DNA from: Gnetum montanum
Taxonomy: Eukaryota > Streptophyta > Gnetopsida > Gnetales > Gnetaceae
Reading direction: 5' to 3'
Assembly (NCBI GenBank): GCA_015680685.1
Contig: MNCI01013865.1
Coordinates: forward strand, 890,726-954,725
DNA: 64,000 nucleotides
Shown here: positions 46,681-57,440 of the stretch, piece after piece
Layout of the letters: every line of letters starts with the position of its first letter
How positions within the stretch are numbered: position 1 is the first letter of the stretch
Program-made: the position numbers and the translations under genes
The notes under the pieces: generated by a model
Database searches by the model: none
Seen by the model: the letters and a program-made list of their open reading frames with translations, nothing else
What the model was told of the DNA's origin: nothing

Positions 46681-47410
46681 TTTTCTCATTTTAATGTTAG
46701 GAGTAGCGTTAACGGGTATGATTCTATATTCAGCGTCTCCTTCGCTAATCACGTTGAATGGTAATTCAGCCCAAGGGACATCTAATGGAATAGTTCCCAC
46801 GTTGGTGCTTTTTGGCACTTCTTCATGTATCGTGGTTTCCGTGTCAGTTGTAGTTTCTAAGTGAGGCTATGTATGTACGATTTCAAGCCTGGGTATTTTT
46901 GTTTTGGGTAGATTTTCTTTTGTGTCTAAGAGATTATCACCCACTGGTTGCGTACATCTTTGTTGTTTGTCTGCATCATCTTGTTTAGGCTCTTCGAGCT
47001 TAACCTCCAAGCCTTGGTCTGTATCTATATACGATGAGATGGTAGGTGTAGAAGCCTCTCCGTATATAACGATTTCGCCACCTTCATAAGGTAATTTCTT
47101 GGTGTATGGGGGAAGAGACTGCTTTCATTTGGGCTAACCAAGGCCTTCCCAATATTAGGTTGAACCCTGGCACTTCATCGATTACCACAAAGTCGACGGA
47201 TGTGGGGAATTGATCCCCTGCTATAAAGTCTAAAGTCACGGTGCCTTTGACTATCACGCGGGATCCGCTGAACGATTTCAAACACATGGTGGCGGTTGGT
47301 TTAATTAACTCTGTAAGCCCCAATTGTTCGACAATGGGATAGGGTACTACATTTGTAGCGGCTCTATCATCAACGTGGACCCTATGTATCTTGAATTGAT
47401 TTATTCATAT
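46681..47410 (-). pseudogene. TatB protease and C-terminal tail
   Basis: The active-site region reads HVDDRAATNVVPYPIVEQLG (about 47325-47384); the triplet DDRA replaces D-S/T-G and the Gly-to-Arg change should kill the enzyme. VIDEVPGFNLILGRPWLAQM (about 47141-47197) is the conserved C-terminal motif. A frameshift near 47095 leads into a tail rich in Glu, Thr and Lys that runs with one stop to about 46690, up to motif array C. Confidence 0.75.
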
Positions 47411-48588
47411 CGTTATGAACATAGGTGCTATTGTTACCTCTCCCGTTTTCTCATCCACTTTGATGTTGTCATTGTGGAAACTTAATGGCTTAGGAGTTGA
47501 CTCTTGAGGCAAGTACATTACCGCATGAATTGAAGGTTCATTTGGAGGCAAGTCTTCACCTACTGGGATGGATGTCAACATGCACACTAGAGCTTCGCGA
47601 TGGGTTTGAGATGTTAACACTAGGTCGTATAAGCTCAGTGAAGTGTTTTTTTGTTTAAGCACCTGCGTAACTTGTGTAAGAGCTGTTGCTAGATCTCTAC
47701 TATTGGGCGTATGTTTGTCGGCAGTGATTTGGTCCATTGGGCCTAACAGTTTTATTTCATGCATAGTTGGTTTGTCATTTTTACCCAGAATTGTTGATTT
47801 GGGCGTATCATGTTTTTCGGATGATTCACCCTCATAACCTGTGTTTAGTTTATTGTTAGGTGGTGTCACGGGTATTGCATTTAGCGGGGTAGGTTTGGGA
47901 AATCCTAAGGCTAGTCGTTGGCACTCCTTCTCTAAGCGTTCGCGTGTAAGCTTGTCTGCTAGGCATTCTCATGTGTGGTGTGGGGGTGCAGTTGGTTTTG
48001 GGACCTTAGGTTGCTTTGGAACTTGTACTACGTATGGAGTAGGGCAGGGTTGTGGTTGGACGGTTGCATGCAGTTGAGTGCCAGGCTGGCTGGGCACCTT
48101 GATGACATAGGGACTCAGTTTATTCTGTGTTTGCGAAGTGGAGGACTGGTGGTCACCAGGACGTTCGGGTGTCCTAACGATGTATGGAGTTTGCCTAGCT
48201 GGAGGTTGTACCTCCGCTGTTGCGACCGCAAGTGGTACTCGGACTACGTAGGGGGAGGGCCGAATAGGAGGTGTTTGTGTGTTTGCGGTAGCAGTAGCGG
48301 GAGGTACGCATACCACGTATGGTATTTTGCATGTTGGTGTGATGGAAGTTGTTACGGCGGGGGGAATTCGGATGACATAAGGTTTCTGTGGGGAATATGA
48401 TGGTTGAGGCATAGGTGTTTGTACAGTGGGAGGAATGTGCACTACAAATGGTTTCTTAGGTACCCGCTGCTCGTGATCAGAGAGGATGGTGTTAATCCTA
48501 GGTGTTTCTAGTTCATTATCGAAGTAGATGGTATTAATTACATATGACGCTTCTTTAGTATTTAGAGGGTCTTTATATACGCCCATGT
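47405..48588 (-). pseudogene. TatB Gag-Pro linker with PYVVRVP repeats
   Basis: Two open stretches, 47405-47869 and 47969-48586. The first includes ATALTQVTQVLKQKNTSLSL and matches TatA. The second has about eight spaced copies of a word like PYVVRVP (KPFVVHIP, KPYVIRIP, IPYVVCVP, SPYVVRVP, TPYIVRTP, SPYVIKVP, TPYVVQVP) separated by Pro, Gln and Thr-rich spacers of 12-25 residues. The evenly kept Val/Ile pattern suggests a selected binding or beta-strand repeat. TatA retains a trace of it. Confidence 0.75.
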
Positions 48589-50848
48589 CCTAGTTTTGTG
48601 GTTGGACTGGGTTGGCTTCATCAAAAGTGATTTGACCTCCATCTATCATCTGTTGCATGTCTTGTTTTAGGGTGAAACAATAATCAGTGCCATGCACATT
48701 ACATTGATGATAATCACAAAAATGGTCCATTCTAAAGCCTTTTGGTACTGGGGGCTCATCTGGCGTTGCTAGGCTTGGATTCTGAATCAATTGACAGAAC
48801 CGATCATGTCTTTGGATCGCTACAGGGGACAACTGTTTATGTTTCATCAATTCGGCTTTCAAGAGTTGGTCGAATAGTTGCGATGGCTTCATGGGTAGTG
48901 GTGTGTATTGGGAGGGGTCCTTCCTCTCGAAGTTTCTCGTATGACCTGGTGTTGGGTTTTGTGATGCGGATGATTTTGATGCGGTTGTGGGAGTGGGTTT
49001 AGCATAATTCGTAAGGGCAACAAGTGGTTTGCCTTGTTGCCCCACATTTGCTTGTTGTGTTTCTGCTACTGCTACTATAGTTGTTTTAACCTTTTCTTTA
49101 TCTTTCTTACTATGTTGATTCTTAAAGGCTGAATATGCAAGATCATGGCTATTTTATGCTGCCTCCTCTATGTTCTTGATCTGTACAAATGCTTGACTCA
49201 GAGTGCGTCCATTGAGATAATATAGTTTGGATTTGACAATATCGTTGACAGCCCCTTTTAGGATGGTGAGGAGATACGTCTCTGGGATCGGCTCGTGGAG
49301 TTCATTGAGAGCAGCACTCCACCATTGGATGAATTTTTGGACAGGTTCAAGGGGTGCTTGCTTAACCTGTATGAGGCTATCAAGTGTTGCTTTAGGCTTC
49401 AAGTTATACTTGAACCTAGTGACGAATTGATGTAGCAAATCTTCCAAAGAAGATATTGAGTTTCGTGGCAAGGCCCGATACCAATCAAGCGCTTTCCCTG
49501 CAAGGGACATCAGGAACACCCATAGAATGGCATGTGGCCATGCCTGAAGTAGCGCGCATTCTAGTCTAAACGTTATGAGGTGGGCGTTGGGGTCTATCTC
49601 CCTATTGTATTTAGTCAGCATGGGTAAAGATACACCCTTGGGTAACGTTAGAGGCGGAACCGAAGAGCTGATGGGGTCATCGTGATAGAAGTCCACTACC
49701 TTGAGCTCTCCATCGGCAGCTGTCTTGAGGCATTTGACCTCGTCGATTAGCTCCTGCATTAGCTTTTTAGCGTCATCCCAGTCTTGGGCACTAGGAGAGA
49801 TAGTAGGTTGAGGATGTTGTACAGTATACAGGTTAGATTGTTGGACAGTGGGCTGGAAGGAAGAAAGTTATGTAGTTGAAGGCTATGTTTACAGAATATT
49901 TGTGGTGGGTGGTACCAGGGGCGGCACATTGTAGGCAAGGGATTGTTGTTGTTGTGGTTGTCCTTGAGGGATGTTAGCTGGTACAATTGTGTAAGGTAGT
50001 ATGTTATAGTGAAGGGATTGATGCTGTTGAGCACCAATCTCTACCCATTGGCCAGTCATGCTTTGCATAGGGGCACTCTGAACTGGTTGAGTTATAGTGG
50101 TGAAAGGGGCTCCTTGGGTTTGAATCCGAGGAATATAATGAGCGGACGTAGAAGCTGGTATCACATGTGGCATCCCGATCACTCGGGGTGGGAAGGTTAC
50201 TCCTACATTATTTTAAGGAGGTTGTATTTGCGAGAATGGGGCTACTATTGCAACAGGGGGAATAGTAAGGGGAAGTATTTGTGCTTGAGTGAATTTAAAT
50301 GGTTGAAGGGACATAATTTCTCTTGTGGCTGGATGAAACAACAGGTTTGCATAGGTTTGCGGACTAAGAGTATGGTATGAATCTTCATGCTTGGATTGGG
50401 CTGTGAAATCATCCTCCTCTTCTAATTGAGGATTTACCACAGGCTGATCTAAAGGCTGACTCTTTTGTAGAAGGAGTTGTGAGATGAGCTCAGAGTAATG
50501 CTCTGGGAGCGGGATGATATCATATGGGGAAGGAATGAACTCATGTCCTCCCCTATGGAAGAGTTCGTATTATCTCCTAACCTCCATTTCAGTTTGATCC
50601 ATGGTTAGGCCAGCTTGCATTTTCACACATATGAAATTGTATTGCTCTTGAGTTATAATGTTAAATGATGGGTTCCTCCCTTGCAATCTGAGAGACCGAC
50701 GAGGCCCCACAATGGGTTGTACCATGGGTTGTTGAATGACCATGGTGCCTACGATGTCTGTGACCAGCTTGGTTGTAGCGTTGGGGTTCGCAGTGTTCAT
50801 GATGGGCAGTTGAGAATACGGCACAGTGAAGGGATATGAAACTGGCAT
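48589..50848 (-). pseudogene. TatB gag
   Basis: Starts at the ATG at 50846-50848 (MPVSYPFTVPYSQL). Then come a Gln/Pro-rich N-terminal half (50440-49760, frame-broken), DFYHDDPISSSVPPLTLPKG (about 49640-49700), the capsid-like LDWYRALPRNSISSLEDLLH and RFKYNLKPKATLDSLIQVKQ (49350-49490), EPVQKFIQWWSAALNEL, and the knuckle CDYHQCNVHGTDYC (about 48680-48720). Open stretches 49154-49759 and 48590-49045 keep most of capsid and nucleocapsid. Stops and frameshifts separate them. Confidence 0.82.
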
Positions 50849-51490
50849 ACTTAGTACATCAACAGCGTAGACAGAGTCTACAGCGTAGAGCGTGCAGCGT
50901 ATACATCAGCAACATAGACAGAGTATACGATGTAGAGCATGCAGTGTATACGTCAACAGTGTAGACAGAGTCTATGGTGTAGAGCGTGCAGCGTATACGT
51001 CAGCAGCGTAGACAGAGTCTACGGTGTAGAGCATGTAGCGTATACGTGAGCAGCGTAAACAGAGTCTACAGGATAGAGCATGCAGCGTATACTCAGTAGC
51101 ATAGACACAGTCTACGACGTAGAGCGTGTAGCGTATACTCAGCAGCGTAGACAGAGCCTACAGCGTAGAGCGTGCAGCGTATACTCAGCAGTGTAGACAG
51201 AGTCTACAACGTAGAGTGTGTAGTGTATACTCAGCAGCGTAGACAGAGTCTACAACGTATACTCAGCAGCGTAGACAGAGCCTACAGCGTAGAGCGTGCA
51301 ACATATACTCAGCAGTGTAGACAGAGTTTACAGCGTAGAGCATGCAACGTATACTCAGCAGCGTAGATGCTGGGAATTTTGTAGAACAGGATGCTGATCT
51401 AGGGATTTCAGAACTGGGTTTAGTGTCAACGTAGTGTGAGTCTAAGAAGATATGGGTATGAGAGCACAGTAAGTTTTAAGCAGTTTTGTG
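50849..51490 (-). repeat. TatB 5' leader: tandem repeat array of about 60-bp units
   Basis: Between the primer site and the gag ATG. From about 50865 to 51365 units containing AGCGTAGACAGAGTCTAC, AGCGTAGAGCGTGCAGCG and TATACTCAGCAG repeat about eight times, with unit length falling from about 64 to 60 and one shortened copy. GTAGAC...GTCTAC in each unit is an inverted repeat. Such a leader would fold strongly in the genomic RNA. Confidence 0.85.
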
Positions 51491-51507
51491 CCCTCCTTCT
51501 AGTGCCA
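51491..51507 (-). other. TatB primer binding site
   Basis: On the - strand, five bases after the LTR end, the sequence reads TGGCACTAGAAGGAGGG. It begins with TGG as required to pair with a tRNA CCA end. I cannot name the tRNA with confidence. It confirms that 51513-52996 is the 5' LTR. Confidence 0.75.
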
Positions 51508-51512
51508 TTTTC

Positions 51513-52996
51513 TGTACCGTCCGAAATCATTGGTCTCCGGCTGGAATGAAACAGAAACCTGGAGATCTCTGGACATGCACAGAAGACCCTACCTTCGCTT
51601 GAGGGCATGCTGGAATTAACGAAGGTAGAGTACCTTGAGTGATCCGCACGCGGATCAGGCAAGGATTTCCCCAAACGTACACCGATGTATTGTACGCTGG
51701 GTTATACGTAAACGGCGTAACAAATGTAAAACGGAGCGTAAACGTACAGGAGCAGAAGCAGTAAACATACAACAATGAATGAAAAACTGTAACAGATTTT
51801 ACCAAAGAAATGTAGCAATATTATTGCGAAATGAAAGTTACAATGCACCAGTCTAATGCAGTTGTGACTCTGACATAAGGCGGACGAATAGCCCCGGTGA
51901 ATGCAGGGATGATTGTGTGATGGGTTCAACTACAGGCACAGCGTAAAGGCTATATGCTCATAGTGCAGAGTCGAGGTCCAGCGTATAGGGTTTTAGCTCT
52001 GGTTTCTTAGCGTCTCTGTCTCTTTGTTTTTCTCTGGTTTTTGCTCAAAAATTGTCAACCCTAGTCTAGTGAAAAATTGGGGTTTTTATACAAGTTTAGA
52101 CGTGGGACTTGGGTTTTGAGAGAGGATGATTGGCTGTGAAGTGTTGGACTCTCGGGCTGGGTGACATGTGGCATGTTGACCAGGTGCGAAAGAATGAAAT
52201 TTTACAAGTATACAGCGTGTTGCACGCTAGCGTATACCGTTGTACGCCAGCGTATATTACTGTACGCCAGCGTATACACGCTCGACGCCAACGTATACAC
52301 ACTGAACGTATGACCTCGACATACAAACTTGATTAAAGCAAAAGAAGACCTTCGACCTTCAGATTTGAATTCAGATGCCATGAAGATGCTGCCTGTAGAT
52401 GTTCAGTTCGGTTGACCTTAACCTGACACTGGTTGTACACTTTGTACATGCTGGGCGTATATGTCAGACGTATACGTCAGGCGTATATGCTGGGCATGTA
52501 GGGTGTACATGCTCAGCGTATGAACTCTAGAATGCATGATGTCAACATCTGATGATTGCTTTGTTCGTGTGAGTTGATGCTTCGTACAAAGTCTTGCTCT
52601 GCAATGCTGTTTCCATGCCGTCTTCGGGGGTTGCATACCGGGCGTATACGCCAGTCATACAAGCTGACTGTACACTGGGCGTGTACACTGGGCGTGTACG
52701 CTGGGCGTATACGCTGAGCATATACGCTGGGAATGCATACTTGGGTGTATACACTGGGTGTATACGCTAAGAATGTACACTTAGTGAAGACTAAGTATCT
52801 TGAGCTCTGAAGTTGCCATTTTTGATAACAGATGTTGTCGTGGTTGTCGACAGGTCTCAGGGAACTGCTCTTCGTTAAATCCGACTCTGCTTGAAGCTGT
52901 CTATGGGGCCTCAAGCTTTAGTCATGCTGGGGAACGTCATGACTTAGCTCGATTCTTGTTGGAGAAGTACTAAGCTTAGAATTTTGTGGTGTTTCA
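51513..52996 (-). repeat. TatB 5' LTR
   Basis: 1484 bp, begins TGTACCGT and ends GTGTTTCA. It carries the - strand TATAAA (52085-52090) and TATACGC-word clusters at 52205-52320 and 52445-52760. It is clearly less diverged from its partner LTR than the TatA LTRs are from each other, consistent with a younger insertion. Confidence 0.93.
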
Positions 52997-53861
52997 AGAG
53001 CAAATGTAGTGAGACATCTGCGATGATTGCGAAATAGGCGAAGAAGGAAATCGGGTCCACCATGTGGATGGGCCAGGGCCCACCACAATGGGTGGAACAA
53101 ACATGAATGTAGGAATGGAATCAAAAGTTGCATACAATTGTGAAGTACGCATGGTATGAACATGTGGCAGGGTAGTCAAAATTGGCGTATGATGCACTAT
53201 AGGAATAGACTGCTGAACGGTTTGCAAAGGGATAGTAGCTACAAATGACACAGGTGAAACAGGCGAAAGAGGACATCGAAATGCTGAGGGATTGGCATGG
53301 CTACCCATAGCAGTTGTAATTGCGGGTTCCGGAAGTGTAGGTGTAATCACAAAGGGAACGGTGATAGACAACAGCTTGGCCTAGAAGGACTAGGTAGGAG
53401 GAACAGGAACAGGGTTGGTTAGATCTTCCTCGTCTGATTGGAAATCTAGTTCCTCCTGTCCATCTTGGAAAGCATCATCTTGGTTGGACGTTGTGTCTTG
53501 TTGCTCCTTAAGCCTAGCCAACTAGGTTAGTTGGTCTAGAAGCCTTTGCTCTACCTGTGTCAAAGGTAAGGCAAGGCTAGGAGTAGGAACAAATTCCTTC
53601 CCATTGCAGTAAGCAAACCCGAAACTACGTTTGTCTTCGAGTTTGTGTGCATCTAAGGGAAGATTTACTTGCACCTTTGCATAAAGGAAATGGTAACGCT
53701 CATGTTGCTAGGCTAATCCCTCAGGTCCCCAATTTTTGATTCTGAGGAATCAACATGTTTCCAGCGTCGAGTTCAACTGTTGTTCGGCACCAGTACTGCC
53801 TTGAACTATGATGGGAACTTCCACGTTGAAGGCATTAGCAAAAGTAGTTAAAAAAGCCATT
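52997..53861 (-). pseudogene. TatA gag, N-terminal part
   Basis: Resumes the TatA gag beyond TatB. On the - strand it starts near 53861 with MAFLTTFANAFNVEVPIIVQ, then AKVQVNLPLDAHKLEDKRSF, a Gln/Asp/Glu-rich stretch, and SITVPFVITPTLPEPAITTA with Pro-rich sequence (52994-53371). Three or four stops interrupt it. The last 5 bases repeat the TatB target site. Confidence 0.68.
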
Positions 53862-54351
53862 GTAAGCTAAGTAGTTTTGCAACAGGGTGAACAAATTAGA
53901 AAGCAATCAAACAGAAATCAAAAAGGTTTTATGTCTTGCGGGGCTCTCTTGCAGGGCTCTCGGGGAACCGTTGAGGCAACCAATCTATATCACACAAAGC
54001 GTAAACAACCACGAGAGGGTATCACATTCACGCTAGTGCGCGATAGGGTACAAAGCGCACGCAAGACTACCGTAAGGTGGGCAAGTTAACTAACTATCAT
54101 AGGCTTTGTGGCTCGCCGAGTCCCCGAGGGACCGTTGAAGTGATCGATTTGTACCACGCTTGATGGGGTATAGAACGCATGCAAGACTACCGTAAGACAA
54201 GCTATTTAACTGGCAATCAGAGACCTTGTGTTCTGTAGGGCTCCCGAGGAACCATCGAGGTAACCAATCTACACCGCACCAAGCGCAACAACCACAAAAG
54301 GGTGTCACATTTACGCTAATGCATATCAGGGTGCAGAAGGTTTACAAAACT
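53862..54351 (-). repeat. TatA leader region: three degenerate tandem units
   Basis: Three units, at about 53950-54110, 54111-54235 and 54236-54350, share CTC(C/T)CGNGGAACC, ACCAATCTATA-like and GCACGCAAGACTACCGTAAG words. No primer site like that of TatB is found. The block sits where the first 650 bp of the 5' LTR and the primer site should be. Confidence 0.6.
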
Positions 54352-55246
54352 ACATGCCACGCATGACCATTGGACCTACATGATTGTTGTAATGCGAGTC
54401 TGCCATGCTGCAACTACAAGCCTGCCACACTATAATTGCGCCGTCAGCGTCTGGAGATGTGTGCCAACGATCCAATTATGTGAAGTGCATTGATGTCACA
54501 CAACCATCCACATGCTTTGCTGTGCTTCGTAGCATAGCATGCTTGGCATAGCGTAGCATCTTGTTGTGCCTTCTGTTACATGTGTGTTGCATGCTTGCTA
54601 CGCTATGCTACGCTACGTAGCGTAGCATAGCGTAGCGACTAACCTTAGTCATGAAAACTCTGCCAATCTACGAACTTTGCTTCCTGCACTATGGAACTTG
54701 TGAACTTGCTAATCTTGCCCTTCGAGTTGCCTTCTATCACTTTCGCAGAATTGCCATGCCTCGCTGCGCCATGTACCTCAACATAGTGTAGCAGCAGACA
54801 TGGTCTGCCACTTTCTAACGAAAGGAGACATTGCTGAAGGACTTGGAGTCAAGAGAGGGGACTGACGATGTAGTTTTTACTACACTATGCTACACTGTGC
54901 AGCACATCATAGCGTAGCACTAAGTTCTGTGATCGTTTTCTGAAGCTTGCTATGCTACATAGCAAGGCATAGAGTAGCGTAGTAGACTTCGTGACTTAGA
55001 AAACTTGCCAAACTATTTCATGCATCCTAAGCACTGCTGTCCATTCCACGCATTGCTTCTGAATAGGTTGTTGGTTGGGCACACTACTTGGGTGGACAGG
55101 CAAGATGATCCATGGAGCCTATTTTTACCCAAAGTAGAAAATTTGTCGAACTGGCCAACCTGAGTTCAGAGCATTCTCCTCTCTTGCTGCGCGAATTGTA
55201 AGGCCTGGTGAAGTGAGAATGACTTCGAAATTTTTGGGGTGTTTCA
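54352..55246 (-). repeat. TatA 5' LTR remnant
   Basis: Matches the right-hand part of the 3' LTR (about 19870-20781), including the CTACGCTATGC clusters and the terminal GTGTTTCA. The counterpart of 19187-19870, which includes the promoter TATA box, is missing. TACTT follows at 55247-55251. Confidence 0.82.
54597..54636 (+). repeat. 40-bp perfect palindrome in the TatA 5' LTR
   Basis: The left arm GCTACGCTATGCTACGCTAC is followed with no spacer by its exact reverse complement. The matching place in the 3' LTR (about 20124-20160) is an imperfect version. Confidence 0.93.
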
Positions 55247-55251
55247 TACTT
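55247..55251 (+). repeat. TatA target site duplication, right copy
   Basis: TACTT, identical to 19182-19186. Removing TatA and one copy restores an unbroken AthE LTR reading GGCTTACTTAACCATAC. Confidence 0.93.
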
Positions 55252-55413
55252 AACCATACAACTATGACAATACAAGTCTGGGAAGACAACGATTGATTAA
55301 CCTTAAGTGTTCCATTAGGGCGCGTATGCACTTAGTCCTTGGACTTCGATCGGATCGCGCGTGAGATGCTCGTATTCATATGGTTGAGTATAGGGGTACC
55401 TTGCCACTCATCA
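55252..55413 (+). repeat. AthE 5' LTR, second part (after TatA)
   Basis: Continues the LTR from 19186 and ends CTCATCA. It matches the end of the AthE 3' LTR and the first bases of the window. Confidence 0.92.
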
Positions 55414-55414
55414 T

Positions 55415-55432
55415 TGGCACCGTTGCCAGGGA
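55415..55432 (+). other. AthE primer binding site (tRNA-Asp type)
   Basis: TGGCACCGTTGCCAGGGA, one base after the LTR. It has two differences from the Athila tRNA-Asp site, so it is closer to it than the AthA copy. Confidence 0.85.
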
Positions 55433-55558
55433 CTTAGTTGTTTGTGCGCTACATAGAACATAGGAAATCATTTACATTGTTGGGAGCTAGAACGAACCCT
55501 TAGGGTTGATCAAAAGAAAAATAAGATAATGGTAAACAGCACACCAAGAAAGACAAAA

Positions 55559-57440
55559 ATGTCTTCTTCTTTGCACAATAACACTTCACCACCTAGGAAC
55601 AACACTAGAGACAGTTAATGGCACAACACACATAACCAAAATCTGCTAGTTCCTCAACAATTTTGTATGGTATATATTCATCACGATGAGTATATACCCG
55701 ACTTTATCTTTATTCTCCATCAAGATGAACAAATGCGTTGGAGAGACTTGGAGGATAACATAGTATTGCCTCCAGACAAAGCAGCCCCTAACATGCTCCT
55801 TCATGTCCTTGCACAAATCGGCATGTTACAATTATATGCAGAGTACATTGCATGTGATTACGACACAAGGGGCTATCATGCCACAAAAGCGCAACATCAA
55901 CAGGACTTGCAGCAGGAGAGTTACCATACATTGTTGAAGGGTAAAGGACCCTGTAACGCTCCACCTATCCTAAGCAAAATTGAGGGTGATGAACCTATCT
56001 CAATAAGTTCTCCACGAAATGATGTTCCCCCTCCTAACGATAGTGAGGAGGTGGTGTATCAAAACCTTCACTCCACGATTCAAAACCCTAGTTCTGATCC
56101 CCACAAACACCAAGTGTTCAATGAGGGAACACAAACACATGATAAAGACAGGCATTCTAATCGTCATCACGATCAGGGCCAGGATCACCAAAGAGAAGGT
56201 AGGAAACATCGTCATGGCAATGGTTCTCCTTCTTCTTCACCTTCATCATCACATTCACCCTCTCCTTCAACATCAGGACGCAGTCATAAGGAACCTAACC
56301 ATGAGGATAAGGATAAGCAAAATGAGAGACCTCGACGAAAGAGTCGAGAACAAGGACGAGGGCATTCTAGAGAATCATGGCATGGAAGAAGGGAAAGTAG
56401 GGAACCACGTAGACATCACAGAAAGTATGAGAGAAATGACCACGAATAACCCCTACTTGCAACCTGAAGCATGTTAGACATCACGGAGGCCATTAGAATA
56501 CCCACAAGGCACTAAAAAGATAGCAGGATCAAGAGACTAGACATGAATAATATCCCACGATTTGAAGGGGGATACAATGCTAATCCTTAGAACCACTTAC
56601 AAGCATTTCATGATGCATGTGCCTTGCAAAACATTGAGAATGAGTGGCAAAAGTTAAAGTTTTTTCCAAGGACACTGATAAAAGAAGCAAAAAGTTGGTA
56701 CCAGTCCTTAGAATCGGAATCCATTCAAAGATGAAGTACGATGCTAGAACTGTTTAATGATAAATATCAAACGTACTCTCGAGTGTCCAACTTGTGAAAG
56801 CAAATCCAAGGATGGAAGCAGGGAAATCACAAACCCTTGGATGCTGCCATGGGCTGATATTACGCACTATTACATCGTTGCCCAGGCCATGGTTATGCAC
56901 AATAGGATCAACTACACCATCTCGTAGATGGGCTTAGACATGAAACTAGGAGAACCCTTGGAACATATGCCCAAGGGAGATTATCAAAACTTAGGTTCCA
57001 TCAGGTTCATAGATTGTTGGAGCAAGTAGCTAAGGAAGAAGGAGAGCTATGTAAGAGAGAAAGTGCAGAAGAGTACAACCGTGATCCTTCCCTCCTAAAA
57101 AGGGGAGTGAGATTCTGTGAACAGGAGCAAGAGTCACCACTCGAGGAGATGGTGAATAGAAAAACCTTGCCACTTCAAAAATTAACAACAAAATTGTTGG
57201 GTAAGGTAGATCAAATGTGGGACTCCTTAGATAATAGATTTGAAACCATTCTCAAAATCGTAGAGGAGTCTAAGGAGTGAAGTAGTGACTATGATAAAAA
57301 GAAGAAAAGGGATTTGGACCATGCACGTAACAAAGGTAAGGGTAAAATGCCTATCACTGAAGAGGTTGTGGATTCTGATATGGATAATGACGGCAGATGT
57401 GAAATATGCTAGTATGACCATCCTAAAGGATGTTGCCTAA
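55559..57440 (+). pseudogene. AthE gag
   Basis: Best preserved Athila gag here. The ATG at 55559 opens MSSSLHNNTSPPRNN, broken by one TAA at 55616, then the same frame runs to 56449. It shows YIPDFIFILHQDEQMRWRDL, then a 100-residue block dense in Arg, His, Ser, Asp and Glu with RS, SR and RD pairs (about 56110-56440). After frame changes come capsid (AKSWYQSLESESIQR about 56690), an open helical stretch 57014-57280 and the knuckle region CEICxYDHPKGCC (about 57399-57435, first part TAG-broken). Only a handful of lesions separate it from an open frame. Confidence 0.82.

Larger units (their letters stand above)
34433..52996 (-). mobile_element. TatB: complete giant Tat-clade element with antisense gene
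   Basis: 18,564 bp between two AGAGC target duplications. LTRs are 34433-35878 and 51513-52996. On the - strand the order is: primer site, repetitive leader, gag, protease, then a + strand intron-bearing gene, then RT, two RNases H, integrase, a tandem-repeat noncoding region, a purine tract and the 3' LTR. It lies within TatA gag and is the youngest insertion in the window. Its genes are the best preserved among the two Tat copies, although pol and gag have stops. Confidence 0.93.
19187..55246 (-). mobile_element. TatA: giant Tat-clade Ty3/gypsy element carrying an antisense gene, split by TatB
   Basis: Begins TGTAGCAACC and ends GTGTTTCA, flanked by TACTT on both sides. Without TatB it measures about 17.5 kb. 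On the - strand the order is: 5' LTR remnant, leader, gag, protease, then an opposite-strand intron-containing gene, then RT, RNase H, a second RNase H, integrase, noncoding region, purine tract and 3' LTR. The second RNase H marks the Tat clade. All coding parts contain stops or frameshifts. Confidence 0.9.

Noticed and set aside
47975-48400. A 141-codon + strand ORF rich in Trp, Cys and Gly
   Set aside because: It is the complement of the PYVVRVP-repeat linker; its repeats mirror those of the - strand frame, which fits between Gag and protease.
53877-54089. A 70-codon + strand ORF near the TatA 5' end
   Set aside because: It lies in the degenerate tandem units, opposite to gag, and does not carry over into the next units.
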